From positions 1 to 54,377 of the forward strand of contig CAMHKU010000007.1 in the NCBI GenBank assembly GCA_946185805.1: DNA of 54,377 nucleotides, in the 5' to 3' direction. Source of the DNA: an uncultured Prevotellaceae bacterium (GTDB lineage: Bacteria > Bacteroidota > Bacteroidia > Bacteroidales > Bacteroidaceae). The translations under genes and the position numbers were made by a program. Numbering within the stretch: position 1 is the stretch's first letter; each line of letters begins with the position of its first letter. The notes below the pieces were generated by a model. That model was not told the origin of the DNA. It saw nothing but the letters and a program-made list of their open reading frames with translations, and did no database searches. Positions 7,481 through 17,494 of the stretch are shown piece by piece.

Positions 7481-10294
7481 ATGAGAAAACGTTTACTTCT
7501 GAGCCTTATGGCAATGGGTATGGCTGCATCAGGTTTCGCACTTGAGCAGGGTGAGTTCGTCTACACCCCGCAGGGCCGCTTCCAGATCACAGGCGCTAAT
7601 GTCAACGCTAACAGTGCTTTCACTGACTTTACCGGTTGGACGCTGGCTACTGCCGCTGAGGGTAAGACGCTGGCCGAGCAGTTTAACATCAACGGCAATG
7701 GCTATGCCGACGGTATCAACTCTGTGGCCAGCCTCGACGCTACAGTCGGCGAGGGCATGTATTACAAGTTTGTGCCTACATCGGCCAGCGACACCTATAT
7801 CGTGAGCTACAAGATGAAGGGCGCCGCTGCTACCTCTATCCGTATCAAGACCAACGCCCTGTCTACCAACCTCGTCAGAGTGAAGGGTAATTCCGGCGCC
7901 GACTTCGGAGCCGACTCTCTGGACTATGTTTGCTTTAACACTGCCGAGGAGCTGACCGAGGAATGGCAGACCTTCAACTATGCTATCATTGGCGATGGCA
8001 CTACGCGTACCTATTATATCTCGTTCACCGGTATGGATACCTCTGTCGAGATTGCCGACTTGCAGATTGCTCCCGCTATCCAGTTTGCCGACCTGCGTCA
8101 GCGTGACGCCATGCTCAATAAGATTAAAGCTTATAAGAATGCTTACGAATGGGATCCCTCTCTGCTTGAAGAGTATGGTGTTACCGAAACCGTAGAAAGC
8201 CTGGAGGCTATCGGCGACGAGTCCAGTCCTGCCGAACTTGACGAGCTGCTTGTTACTGCTAACGAGGTGCTCAACGAGTTCCTGAAGACTAATATGGATG
8301 ACTACCTGGCTGGCAATGACGACAACTACTTAAAGACCTGGAGAGTAAAGACCCAGAAGGCTCCAACCTACGGCGTATGGAGCGGCGCACCTGAAAACCG
8401 CCTGTTCTGGGAGAACAATGGTACGCCCTTTGATCTTGGTCACTATCAGCAGAGTGCTACCTGGGCAGGTGGTTCGCCCACGTCTCCCATGGGTGTGTGG
8501 ACGCAGAAGGAGATGACCCCCGGTTCATACGTGTTTGCTATCAATGCCGGTGGCGCTTTCCGTGAGAACCTCAAACAGTCTTGGGATAACGACGATGGCC
8601 TGAAACCCTGCTATGGTGTGGCATACGTGGTGAAGATTGTCGACGGTGCTGCTACCGACACTCTCATATCGCAGACGCAGGATGTTTCTAACCATTTCTA
8701 TGTTGATGACTCTCAGGGTGTTCGCCAGTATTTGGGACTGACTCCGTTCTCAGTAACGGCTAAGATTGCCGAAGCTGGAATTTACGAGTTTGGTATCAAG
8801 GTGTATTGTAAGGAAGCTTACCAGAGCCTAGCCCGTGGTTCTGTGGCTTATGTTTGGGATGCTTCTATTTGGGGTAAGAACGATAACAAGTATAACCAGC
8901 GCCAGCTGGGTTACGAGGCTGACGTGCGTGAACAGATTACCACTGGTCGCACACAGCTGACTACAGCTGCCGAGAACCTTGCTAATGCCGACATGCTGTG
9001 GGGTAGGGACGAGCTTCGCGCTTGCGTAGATACTGTGGAGACGAAGATTGCCGCTTACGAGCTGCTGTCGCAGGACGACATCATCGCTACCTATGAAGAC
9101 TACTATGTGAAGTCTACTTCTGATGCTGAAAATGGCCTCATGGTTTACGAGGTTTACCAGGCTGCCGTCAGGGATATCATTGCTGCCAACAAGGCGTTTG
9201 TCTCTGTCAATGATACGCTGAACTCTATCCAGCTGGCTATTGACGCTGCCGAGGCTACCAAGGCTTTGCGTATCTACAGCGCCGCCACCGGTAAGGATGC
9301 CCTGACCGCTGCTATCAACAGCGCAAAGGGTGTACAGGCCGACATGAAAGCTGCCCAGTACAGCTTGGAAAATGCTGCCGCTATCCGTGCTGCCAATGAG
9401 TCACTGGAGGCTGCTGTTGAAACCTTCAAGGCTACTGTTCCCGCTTCGGCTATCACTTCGGTTGTCGACATCGACTTTAGCAATGATCCTGTGCTCAACG
9501 AGGAGACTCAGCTTTACAGCATCTCTGGTGCTGCCGGTACGATGGAGTTCTCAAGATTCACTACCGAAGCTGACGCCGGTAGCCAGAACTTCCAGCAGGG
9601 TACATGGAGCAATGGCGAGCTGCTGTATAAGAATTATATCCGTGTCGGTAATGGTACTGGTACTGTAGTGTTCGACCCGACAGTTGCTGGCGATATGGGT
9701 ACCAATATCCTGAAAGTGAACTGCGACTTCTTCCTCCAAGGCTTGAGTGGACGATATGTGGGCTTCTACCTGAACGCTCCCACTGATTCTACAGATGTTA
9801 CCGTGGCCAGCTTCTATGCTAACTATTATGACAATAAGATTGATGCAACCAGCACTCTGCCCGTTGCTTTAGGTAGCCTGCAGTATGGTTCCGGCGGCTC
9901 TTATGCTAACCTGCCTCCCGAGGGCGCCGAGGGTGTTACCGGTAACACGCTGCCCAAGAACTCATTTGAGGTGATTCTCGACTTTGGTGAGGGTTCAATC
10001 TATTGCACCACTACTTCTGCCAAGGGTGTCGTTACTACTGAGAAGCAGGCCTTCAACAAGACTGTTCCTACCAAGTTTATCCTGCAGTGTAACTACAACA
10101 ACAACGACCGCCGCATCTGGTTCAGCAACCTGAAGATTCAGCGTATTGCCGCTGGCGAGACCACGCCCTTCGATCCCACTGCTATCCAGGAGGTCAACGA
10201 GGCTGCCAAGGTGGTTGCTCCTAAGAAGGTGCTCAAGAACGGCCGCATCGTCATCGACGGCAAGTATGGCCTCAACGGTATGATTATCAAGTAA
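7481..10294 (+). CDS. Large secreted protein of unknown function with conserved sorting-like tail
   Basis: 937 residues with a clear signal peptide (MRKRLLLSLMAMGMAASGFA). I do not recognise a catalytic family. The N-terminal part (25-200) is beta-rich with jelly-roll character (YYKFVPTSASDTYIVSYKMKG, TYYISFTG). Residues about 285-480 form another beta region rich in Trp and aromatic residues. Residues 485-660 are strongly helical and Ala-rich (TAAINSAKGVQADMKAAQYS, AANESLEAAVETFKA). The final 270 residues are beta-rich again, a layout seen in carbohydrate-binding adhesin-like secreted proteins. The tail (PKKVLKNGRIVIDGKYGLNG) resembles the tail of the PL4 protein at the window start, suggesting the same export route. 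It stands alone with its own promoter and terminator between pectin genes, so a role in substrate binding is a guess. Confidence 0.75.
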   Translation: MRKRLLLSLMAMGMAASGFALEQGEFVYTPQGRFQITGANVNANSAFTDFTGWTLATAAEGKTLAEQFNINGNGYADGINSVASLDATVGEGMYYKFVPTSASDTYIVSYKMKGAAATSIRIKTNALSTNLVRVKGNSGADFGADSLDYVCFNTAEELTEEWQTFNYAIIGDGTTRTYYISFTGMDTSVEIADLQIAPAIQFADLRQRDAMLNKIKAYKNAYEWDPSLLEEYGVTETVESLEAIGDESSPAELDELLVTANEVLNEFLKTNMDDYLAGNDDNYLKTWRVKTQKAPTYGVWSGAPENRLFWENNGTPFDLGHYQQSATWAGGSPTSPMGVWTQKEMTPGSYVFAINAGGAFRENLKQSWDNDDGLKPCYGVAYVVKIVDGAATDTLISQTQDVSNHFYVDDSQGVRQYLGLTPFSVTAKIAEAGIYEFGIKVYCKEAYQSLARGSVAYVWDASIWGKNDNKYNQRQLGYEADVREQITTGRTQLTTAAENLANADMLWGRDELRACVDTVETKIAAYELLSQDDIIATYEDYYVKSTSDAENGLMVYEVYQAAVRDIIAANKAFVSVNDTLNSIQLAIDAAEATKALRIYSAATGKDALTAAINSAKGVQADMKAAQYSLENAAAIRAANESLEAAVETFKATVPASAITSVVDIDFSNDPVLNEETQLYSISGAAGTMEFSRFTTEADAGSQNFQQGTWSNGELLYKNYIRVGNGTGTVVFDPTVAGDMGTNILKVNCDFFLQGLSGRYVGFYLNAPTDSTDVTVASFYANYYDNKIDATSTLPVALGSLQYGSGGSYANLPPEGAEGVTGNTLPKNSFEVILDFGEGSIYCTTTSAKGVVTTEKQAFNKTVPTKFILQCNYNNNDRRIWFSNLKIQRIAAGETTPFDPTAIQEVNEAAKVVAPKKVLKNGRIVIDGKYGLNGMIIK

Positions 10295-10321
10295 TCGCCG
10301 CTTAAGCATTATCCATATCAT

Positions 10322-10356
10322 TCCCCCGCCGGCACGTGTCGGCGGGGGATTTTTTT
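10322..10356 (+). terminator. Strong rho-independent terminator
   Basis: Stem 10322-10331 (TCCCCCGCCG) with 10340-10349 (CGGCGGGGGA), loop GCACGTGT, then an uninterrupted run of seven T. It lies 28 nt after the stop of the secreted protein. Confidence 0.93.
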
Positions 10357-10398
10357 CTGAGGATAATGAAACCAATTCTGCTTCTCTGATATCTCTTC

Positions 10399-10766
10399 AA
10401 CCCTTCACTGGCGTAATATGTCGTTGATTGTCATGTAGTTACGGTGAAGGGTTGCTTGGGCCGTCAGTTCTCGACCGAGCCAAGCGAGCAAGTTCAAGTC
10501 ATAAGCGGAAACGCTCTCAGCGTCATTCCAGCCTATTTTTTCTTTTTTTGGAGCCGAGTTCGGCTCGTAGCGTGCGGGGTGGGGTATTGCTGACGTTGGT
10601 CGGCAGGGCTGCTGACCAAGGTCAGCAATAGAAGGGGGCCGCCGCTGACGCGGCGGGAATAGTGGCGGCGGCGGGTGAGAATAGTGGCGGCGGCGGGGTG
10701 TGTCTGGATATAACCCTTCACGGTAAAGTGTTGAGAGATAGGTGGTTAGGTGGACTGTGAAGGGTT
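10399..10766. repeat. Non-coding element bounded by AACCCTTCAC inverted repeats
   Basis: This fills most of the 0.68-kb gap before the FAS1 gene. AACCCTTCAC occurs at 10399-10408 and 10712-10721, and its reverse complement at 10444-10453 and 10757-10766. Each end is therefore a stem-loop of about 55 nt, and the ends also mirror each other. The interior is much more GC-rich than its flanks, with GGCGGCGGCGGG runs (GAATAGTGGCGGCGGCGGG occurs twice, near 10658 and 10678) and the hairpin listed separately. An open frame of 67 codons inside has no recognisable protein and is not called. It looks like a MITE- or REP-type structured element. Confidence 0.6.
10585..10630. other. Long hairpin inside the GC-rich non-coding element
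   Basis: TATTGCTGAC (10585-10594) pairs with GTCAGCAATA (10621-10630). After one G/G mismatch, TTGGTC (10596-10601) pairs with GACCAA (10614-10619). Loop of 12 nt. No T-run follows, so it is not a classical terminator. Confidence 0.75.
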
Positions 10767-10861
10767 GGAGGCTTGTTTTGTTTTTGCTCTTAAGTGTAGT
10801 GCTGACAGCCTATTTTCTCGCAAAAAAATTAGGATAGTTGTCAATATTTATAGGCTTTTTA

Positions 10862-10893
10862 TTTGTTGGTTTCACAAAATTTGTCTATTTTTG
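10862..10893 (+). promoter_or_regulatory. Promoter of the FAS1/SusCD operon
   Basis: TTTG (10862-10865), 20 nt, TATTTTTG (10886-10893) matches the Bacteroidota consensus exactly. The leader to the first FAS1 gene is about 75 nt. No other convincing promoter is seen before the GH115 gene ends at 31391, so one long transcript is likely. Confidence 0.7.
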
Positions 10894-10970
10894 CACCTTG
10901 ATAACGTGTGTCAATGCGTTTCTGGCTGAAAAACTAATCAAAATATTATAATATTAACTAATAACAATTT

Positions 10971-13847
10971 ATGAAAAAACTCTTTTTGTATGCTTCCCTC
11001 ATGTGCTTAGGCTTAGGGTCCTGTACAAAGGACTACGTGGTGCCCGAGGGAGAATTGCCATCGTGGCTTGGCGAGAGTATCTACAAGGAGCTTCAAAACC
11101 CCAACTCCGGGAATCTCAGCGGTACGTTCACCACGTACTGCAAGCTGATTGACGACCTGGGCTACACCGAGGTGCTGAGCAAGACCGGTAGTAAGACCGT
11201 CTTCCCTGCCAACGATGAAGCGTTCGACAGATTCTTTGCTGGCGGAAACAACAAGTTTGGTGTGAGCAGCTATGAGCAGCTGACGCACGAGCAGAAGGCC
11301 GAGCTGCTATTCTCAACGATGCTCGACAACGCCATCCTCGTGGGTACGCTGTCTAACCAGCAGAACACTGCTGGCAACATGCTTCAGGGTCAGTTGGTGA
11401 AGCACGCCACCAACATGCGTCTGTCGTATGCTGTGAGCAAGTTTGGCGCCGACCAGCTGCCTGCTAACAACAAGTATTTCTCGCGCTTCAAGGCTGGCGG
11501 CCGCAGCGGCATGCTCGCCGTCTTCGACAACACCGTAGCGCCGATGGTACACCTCACCGGTGAGTATATGCTTAACAACAACATGACCGTCGCCGGCGAC
11601 GACAGCGACTTCAAAATTCTTACCGGTCACGACTATACTGACGGTGACGCCTACATCTTTAACCACAAAGTCATCAACAGCGACGTGGTGTGCCAGAACG
11701 GTTACATCCACCAGCTTGACGAGGTGCTTGTGAACCCCGGCAACATGTCGGAGATTCTGCGCTCTGGCAGCGACACGAAGCTTTTCTCACGCATGCTCGA
11801 CTACTACTGTTTCCCCGAGGCCGACCTGACGCTCACCGAGCAATATGTGGAGGGCACCGCCGGCGCTTCGGCCACCGACACGGTGTTTGCCGTCCGCTAT
11901 CTGTCAAAGAACTCTCAGCGTGCCAAGCTGTCGCAGCCCCTGCGCGGCGTCACCGTGGCCGACAACCAGCTGCTGAACTTCGACCCGGGCTGGAACTACT
12001 ACAACCCCACCACCAAGGGTGGCAGCAGCGACGACGATGCTGAGATTGCCGCCTGTCTGGCTCCTACCGACAAGGCTGTGGAAGACTACTTCCTCAACGA
12101 GGCCGCCTACATTCTGAAGAACCTCGGCGACCCCACGCTCGACATTTCGGCCGCCAACCTCAACGCCCACCTCGACGCCGTCTATAACAACGACCCGTCG
12201 ATTTTTGCCAGCGTCATCAACAACGTGATGAAGCCCTACCTGACGAAGACCGTGCCCAGCACCTTCTCCACGGTGCAGAACGATGCCTTCGAGTTCCTCG
12301 ACGTGACGAAGAACGACATCCAGAAGAACAGTGAGGGCAACTACGACGTCACCATTGCCAACAACGGCGTCATCTACAAGATGAACAAACTGTTCGGCCC
12401 GAAGCTGTATAACTCAGTGCTCGGTCCGGCTTCTATTTATAAGGATATGCGCACGATGGGCGAAATGCTCAACGACCACCAGGTGACCGCCGGTACGCCT
12501 TCAAAGCTCGGTGCCGACATGTATTACTACCTGCTGTCGATGAAGGCTCGCTACGGCCTGTTTGTGCCTACCGACAACGAGACGCAGTTCATCGTCATCG
12601 ACCCCACGTCGGTGAAGGACGACGACGGCCTGAAGGGCCTGCGCTTCCGCTTCGACCCCCAGGCCGACGGTTCGTTCCACGTGCTGGTGAAGAGATACCT
12701 CTACCAGGGTGGCCCCTACAATCAGCTCAGCTCCTACGTGGAGGCTGCCGGCGCTCAGGACATCAATATCGAGAGCGGCATCTTCAACAGCCAGATCAAA
12801 GACCTGCTCGACTACTGCACCGTGGTGCTGGCCGACTCTACCGAGACCGGTAAGGGCAGTGCCCAGTATGGTCTCTATGGCAACAAATACTATAAGACGA
12901 AGCACGGCGGCGCCATCGTCGTCGACGGCGACAAGGTGGCCGGCGGCCTGCAGCAGGCTGACCGATCGCAGTGGTCGACCATCACCGAGACCTTCGACGC
13001 CAACAGTGCCGACGCACAGATTGAGAACGGCACCGTCTACCGTCTGGACTATCCCCTGCAGCCCACTATCACCAGTGTTGTGGAAGCCTTGTCGCGCCCG
13101 GAGTTCTACGACGAGGATGCCGACTACGACGCCAATGCGCCGGAGTATGACCACTTCCTGAACTTCTGCCTGCAGTTCAACAACGAAGACCTCTACACCT
13201 TTGCCGGTATCCTCGACGGCGGCGAGACCCCTGCTCAGCTGGCTACCAAGCTGAAGGCCTACCGCATTGTTGACGATAAGGATAACTGGGGCATGCTCAG
13301 TGCCTATAACTATACTATCTACGCCCCCACCTACGAGGCTATGGTGAAAGCCCAGAAGGAGATGGGACTGCCCACCTGGAAGCAGGTGCTCGCCATCGTC
13401 TACGGCTGGGAGCAGATGGGCTATGCCAGCCAGAAGGAGGCCGGTGAGGCCGTGAAGGAGATGCTCGGCAAGATGACCCGCTTCGTGCGCTATCATACGC
13501 AGAACAGCTCGCTCTTCGCCGACGAGTATTTCAAGAACTACGACCCAAAGACTGGTTTGACCGATCCCGAGCCCTCGTTCTCTACGTTCTGCTCTAACTC
13601 TATCGGTATAGCACAGACGCTGCAGGTCAGCGGCGGTGGCAACAAGCTTGTCGTTACTGACGCCTCGGGCGAGAAGGTAACCATCAACGGCGCTTCGTCA
13701 ACGGCCAACATCCTGGCCCGTGACATCACCACCGGCGAGGCCAGCAACAGCCAGTATGGCACATATAAGACCATCGAGTCGTCGTCGTTTGTCACCATCC
13801 ACGGTATCGACAAGCCGCTGTGCTACAACACCACCCGCCAGTATTAA
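10971..13847 (+). CDS. Fasciclin (FAS1) repeat lipoprotein, first gene of the SusCD locus
   Basis: 958 residues. The signal peptide ends in a lipobox (LGLGSC, Cys18), so the mature protein is a lipoprotein, probably at the outer-membrane surface. FAS1 domains are recognised by the conserved opening and the hydrophobic-x-P-T/N-D strand. Four such points are visible: VFPANDEAFDRF near 77, ACLAPTDKAVEDYF near 362, GLFVPTDNETQF near 527 and YTIYAPTYEAM near 782. FAS1 domains are known in adhesion and, in bacteria, in cell-surface binding; a carbohydrate role is plausible but unproven. It precedes SusC by 68 nt and is in the position usually taken by a surface glycan-binding protein, so I infer that it binds the polysaccharide or forms part of the importer. 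Confidence 0.88.
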   Translation: MKKLFLYASLMCLGLGSCTKDYVVPEGELPSWLGESIYKELQNPNSGNLSGTFTTYCKLIDDLGYTEVLSKTGSKTVFPANDEAFDRFFAGGNNKFGVSSYEQLTHEQKAELLFSTMLDNAILVGTLSNQQNTAGNMLQGQLVKHATNMRLSYAVSKFGADQLPANNKYFSRFKAGGRSGMLAVFDNTVAPMVHLTGEYMLNNNMTVAGDDSDFKILTGHDYTDGDAYIFNHKVINSDVVCQNGYIHQLDEVLVNPGNMSEILRSGSDTKLFSRMLDYYCFPEADLTLTEQYVEGTAGASATDTVFAVRYLSKNSQRAKLSQPLRGVTVADNQLLNFDPGWNYYNPTTKGGSSDDDAEIAACLAPTDKAVEDYFLNEAAYILKNLGDPTLDISAANLNAHLDAVYNNDPSIFASVINNVMKPYLTKTVPSTFSTVQNDAFEFLDVTKNDIQKNSEGNYDVTIANNGVIYKMNKLFGPKLYNSVLGPASIYKDMRTMGEMLNDHQVTAGTPSKLGADMYYYLLSMKARYGLFVPTDNETQFIVIDPTSVKDDDGLKGLRFRFDPQADGSFHVLVKRYLYQGGPYNQLSSYVEAAGAQDINIESGIFNSQIKDLLDYCTVVLADSTETGKGSAQYGLYGNKYYKTKHGGAIVVDGDKVAGGLQQADRSQWSTITETFDANSADAQIENGTVYRLDYPLQPTITSVVEALSRPEFYDEDADYDANAPEYDHFLNFCLQFNNEDLYTFAGILDGGETPAQLATKLKAYRIVDDKDNWGMLSAYNYTIYAPTYEAMVKAQKEMGLPTWKQVLAIVYGWEQMGYASQKEAGEAVKEMLGKMTRFVRYHTQNSSLFADEYFKNYDPKTGLTDPEPSFSTFCSNSIGIAQTLQVSGGGNKLVVTDASGEKVTINGASSTANILARDITTGEASNSQYGTYKTIESSSFVTIHGIDKPLCYNTTRQY

Positions 13848-13915
13848 TTTATCGGCGGCGGACGACCAAGAGAGTAAAAGAATAAAGTATAAAGAATCAA
13901 AAGACTAAGATACTT

Positions 13916-16900
13916 ATGTCAAAATCAAAAATCCTATTGACACTCCTGTTTGCCTTCGTCTCACAAGTGATGATGGCTCAGGGACGAGTCATATCAGGTA
14001 CGGTGGAAGACGCCATGGGGCCGGTGATGATGGCCAACGTGGTGGAGCGCGACGCCAACAACCGTATTGTCAACGCCACACAGACTGATATGATGGGTAA
14101 CTTCTCGATGAAGATTGCCAATCCAAAGAATAAGCTCGTGGTCTCTTACGTGGGTAGCAAGACCAAGGTCATGACTATCGGCGAGCAGAAGACCTTCAAG
14201 ATTAAGATGGAAGACGACAAGACCACGCTCAGCGAGGTGAAGGTCGTCGGCCGTCGCACCACCTCTGGCGGCTTGAACATTGACAAGCGCGAGGTGTCCG
14301 TAGCCGCTCAGACGATGAACATGGCCGAGGTTGAGGGTATGGCCTTCACGTCGGCCGACGAGGCCCTGCAGGGTGAGATTGCCGGTCTGGATATCGTCAA
14401 CAACTCTGGTAACCTTGGTGCCGGTACGTCGATGCGCCTGCGCGGCGTGTCTACCCTGAGCGGCAGCGCCGAGCCCCTGATTGTGGTCGACGACAAAATC
14501 TTTGAATACGATGCTGCCGACTTCGACCCCGAGAACATGGACGAGGAGAAGTTCTCGTCGATGCTCGCCGTCAGTGTCGACGATATTGCCAGCATCCAGG
14601 TGCTGAAGGATGCTGCCGCCACGGCCATCTGGGGTGCCCAGGGTGCCAACGGTGTGATCCAGATTACCACCAAGCGCGGTGTGCGCGGCAAACCCCGCGT
14701 GACCTTAGGCTATAAGTTCACCGGCACGTGGATGCCGGCAGGCTACACCCTGCTCAACGGTGACAACTACACCATGATGCTCAAGGAAGAGTTCTACAAC
14801 CCCACGCAGAGCGCTACCGCCACGGCCACCATCAACGAGATTAACTATGTGCCCGCCGAGACGTGGGCCGAGGCCAACAACTGGAACAAGAACACCGACT
14901 GGGTGGACGCCATCAAGCAGTTCGGTCAGCAGCACGAGGCTAACTTCAACATCTCGGGTGGCGGACAGAAGGCCACCTTCCGTATCTCGGGTAGCTACAA
15001 CCACCAGACGGGTACCGTCATCAAGCAGCGCCTGGACCGTCTGACCACGCGCCTGGTGCTGGACTATAATGTGTCGGACCGCATACGATTTTCTACCAAC
15101 TTCGCGCTGACCTATACCGACAACCTGAAGAACTACACCTACGGCAGCTCGAAGGACAACAAGTCGAACAACGCCCTGCTGGCCATGGCCCTGGCTCAGG
15201 CTCCTAACGCCGCCATCTATCGCCACGACGCGCTGAACAACCAGACCAACGACTTCTTCCTGATGAACCCCACGCTTACGGGAATGACCCCCGATGACGG
15301 TAACTACACCTCGGCACAGTTGGTCGATGTGGTGAACATCGGCAACCCCGTGGCCTACGCCCACAACTCATGGCAGAAGGAGCAGACCTACAGCATCGTG
15401 CCCGACTTCAACATCAAGTACGAGCTCCTCGGCACCGAGACCGGCAAGCACCGCCTGACCTTCAACGGCCGCGTCTACTTCGACATCTATGCCTACTCCA
15501 AGCCAACCTACATGCCCGGCAGCCTCTCTAACGGCAGCTATACCGACGGCGAATACAACTATATTACCAATACCGAGAGCAACCAGTTCAAGATGGGCTC
15601 GCGCCTGGAGCTGATCTTCACGCCGGCCTTCAAGAACGAAGACTTCAACCTGACGATGCTTGCCCGCTATGAGGCCGGTACTCAGAAGAATACCTACCAG
15701 TTCATCGGTCAGAGCGCCATCCCCAACGGTATTCAGTCGGCCACCCTCGACGCCCGCATGTCGGGCATGGACAACCAGCCGGCAACCACCAAGTCGGCCT
15801 GGCAGAACTTCGTCTACAACGCCCACTTCTCGTATAAGTCGCGCTACAACGCCAGCTTCTCCATCCGTGGCGACGGCAACTCAAAGTTCGGCCCCAAGAA
15901 CCCCTGGTTTATCTCGCCCTCAGTGTCGTTGCGCTGGAACCCCAGCGAGGAGGCTTTCTTCAAGCCCTTGCGCAGCGTCGTCTCCATGTTAGGTATCCGC
16001 GGGTCGTGGGGTATCACCGGTAGCTCTAATGTGTCGGTTGAGAACTACTTCAACCAGTACACCTCGCGCGCCGGCCGCTACGGCACGGGCTATTACACCT
16101 CGATGAGCGGCATGAAGCTCGACGACCTGCGCCCGCAGAAGAAGATTGGTCTGAACCTGGGTATCAACCTCGGACTCTTCGACGACAAGTATGAGGCTGA
16201 GCTCAATATCTATAAGGAGAATACCAAGGACCTGATTATGAAGGGTCTGCCTATTCCCACCACGGCCACGTGGAACACCTCTACGACGCTCTCCTATGGT
16301 AACGTCGGCGAGATGGAGAACCGCGGTTACGAGCTGACCCTAACGGCCACGAAGTTCCTCAAGATCAAGAAATTCTCGATGTCGGCCAGCCTTAACTTCG
16401 CCCAGAATATCAACAAGCTGAAGGAGATGGATCAGCGTGTGCTCGACAACATGAACTCGCAGCCCAGCTACAGCAACCGCGGGTCGGCATCGGTGTTGAG
16501 CCGCGTCGTCGTGGGCGACCCTCTCTGCTCTATCTATGGCTACAACAGCCTCGGCGTGTACACCCATTCCTACGACTTCCTGTCCAACTACAACACCAAG
16601 CAGCTGCAGCTGCAGCAGCAGGCTGCCGCCCGCGGCGAGGAGTACGACTGGAACTACCAAGCATTTATCAACAACTTCCTTCAGGGCACACTGCCCGACG
16701 AGTGGTATGCTGAGCGCGGCCTTAACAAGCAGCCCTACAGCGCTCCCGTGGCCCGTGACAAGGACGGCAACGTCATCATGGACAACACTGGCGCGCCCAA
16801 GAAGATGAGATACTACTATGGCGACACCGAGTATGAGTTCAAGGGTGGTGATGCCATCTACGAGGATGTTGATAACAACGGTAATATCAACGAGCTCGAC

Positions 16901-17413
16901 ATCAAGTACTTAGGCAATTCACTGCCGAAGTTGCAGGGCGGTTTCAGCCTTACCTTCCAGTATGACAACTGGAAGCTCGTGGCACGCTTCAACTACCGCT
17001 GGGGCAACAAGATTGTGAACACCGCCCGCATGGGTCTGGAGAGCATGTACGGCACCCAGAATCAGGCAGCCACCGTTACCTACCGCTGGCGCAAGGACGG
17101 CGACGTCACTTCTATTCCCCGTGCCCTCTATGGCGCCGGTTACAACTATCAGGTCAGCTCGCGCTTCGTTGAAGACGGCTCCTTCCTGCGCTTGAACAAC
17201 CTGCAGCTCTCTTACAGCGTGCCTAAGAAGATTATCAAGAAGTGGGGCCTGAACACACTGTCGGCCTATGTCACGATGAACAACCTCTTCTGCTGGACGA
17301 AGTACACCGGTATCGACCCCGAAATCTCCGGCGGCACCTACTCGCCGACCACCGACAGCGCCACTACGCCGCGCTCACGGTCGATTACCGCCGCTCTTAA
17401 CTTCGGATTCTGA
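13916..17413 (+). CDS. SusC/RagA-family TonB-dependent outer-membrane transporter (first copy)
   Basis: 1165 residues. Signal peptide to about residue 22 (MMAQ), then a carboxypeptidase-regulatory-like domain (GRVISGTVEDAMGPVMMANV), then the plug with SusC signatures (ADEALQGEIAGLDIVNNSGN, SMRLRGVSTLSGSAEPLIVVDD, IQVLKDAAATAIWGAQGANG). A 22-strand barrel follows, with the usual late motif SRFVEDGSFLRLNNLQLSY and a C-terminal strand ending AALNFGF. SusC proteins import oligosaccharides with energy from TonB-ExbBD, capped by a SusD lipoprotein. It is followed after 81 nt by its susD partner. The region between the two genes carries a GC-rich palindrome starting two bases after the stop codon. 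Confidence 0.97.
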   Translation: MSKSKILLTLLFAFVSQVMMAQGRVISGTVEDAMGPVMMANVVERDANNRIVNATQTDMMGNFSMKIANPKNKLVVSYVGSKTKVMTIGEQKTFKIKMEDDKTTLSEVKVVGRRTTSGGLNIDKREVSVAAQTMNMAEVEGMAFTSADEALQGEIAGLDIVNNSGNLGAGTSMRLRGVSTLSGSAEPLIVVDDKIFEYDAADFDPENMDEEKFSSMLAVSVDDIASIQVLKDAAATAIWGAQGANGVIQITTKRGVRGKPRVTLGYKFTGTWMPAGYTLLNGDNYTMMLKEEFYNPTQSATATATINEINYVPAETWAEANNWNKNTDWVDAIKQFGQQHEANFNISGGGQKATFRISGSYNHQTGTVIKQRLDRLTTRLVLDYNVSDRIRFSTNFALTYTDNLKNYTYGSSKDNKSNNALLAMALAQAPNAAIYRHDALNNQTNDFFLMNPTLTGMTPDDGNYTSAQLVDVVNIGNPVAYAHNSWQKEQTYSIVPDFNIKYELLGTETGKHRLTFNGRVYFDIYAYSKPTYMPGSLSNGSYTDGEYNYITNTESNQFKMGSRLELIFTPAFKNEDFNLTMLARYEAGTQKNTYQFIGQSAIPNGIQSATLDARMSGMDNQPATTKSAWQNFVYNAHFSYKSRYNASFSIRGDGNSKFGPKNPWFISPSVSLRWNPSEEAFFKPLRSVVSMLGIRGSWGITGSSNVSVENYFNQYTSRAGRYGTGYYTSMSGMKLDDLRPQKKIGLNLGINLGLFDDKYEAELNIYKENTKDLIMKGLPIPTTATWNTSTTLSYGNVGEMENRGYELTLTATKFLKIKKFSMSASLNFAQNINKLKEMDQRVLDNMNSQPSYSNRGSASVLSRVVVGDPLCSIYGYNSLGVYTHSYDFLSNYNTKQLQLQQQAAARGEEYDWNYQAFINNFLQGTLPDEWYAERGLNKQPYSAPVARDKDGNVIMDNTGAPKKMRYYYGDTEYEFKGGDAIYEDVDNNGNINELDIKYLGNSLPKLQGGFSLTFQYDNWKLVARFNYRWGNKIVNTARMGLESMYGTQNQAATVTYRWRKDGDVTSIPRALYGAGYNYQVSSRFVEDGSFLRLNNLQLSYSVPKKIIKKWGLNTLSAYVTMNNLFCWTKYTGIDPEISGGTYSPTTDSATTPRSRSITAALNFGF

Positions 17414-17414
17414 A

Positions 17415-17445
17415 ACCCACCCCCAGCCCCTCCCGAGGGGAGGGG
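17415..17445. repeat. REP-like GC palindrome after susC, copy 1
   Basis: ACCCACCCCCAGCCCCTCCC (17415-17434), loop GAG, then GGGAGGGG (17438-17445), giving a perfect 8-bp hairpin. The same sequence recurs at 21563-21593. Its inverted match lies at 17572-17591 inside the next gene, so the two can also pair over 137 nt, with the susD start codon between them. Confidence 0.9.
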
Positions 17446-17494
17446 AGGTTGAATTTGATAAAGAACAGAACAAATCTTCAAATTAACAACAAAT

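Noticed and set aside
10428..10631. 67-codon open frame in the GC-rich element
   Set aside because: It spans hairpins and a T-rich run, has no promoter or start context and no protein-like pattern.
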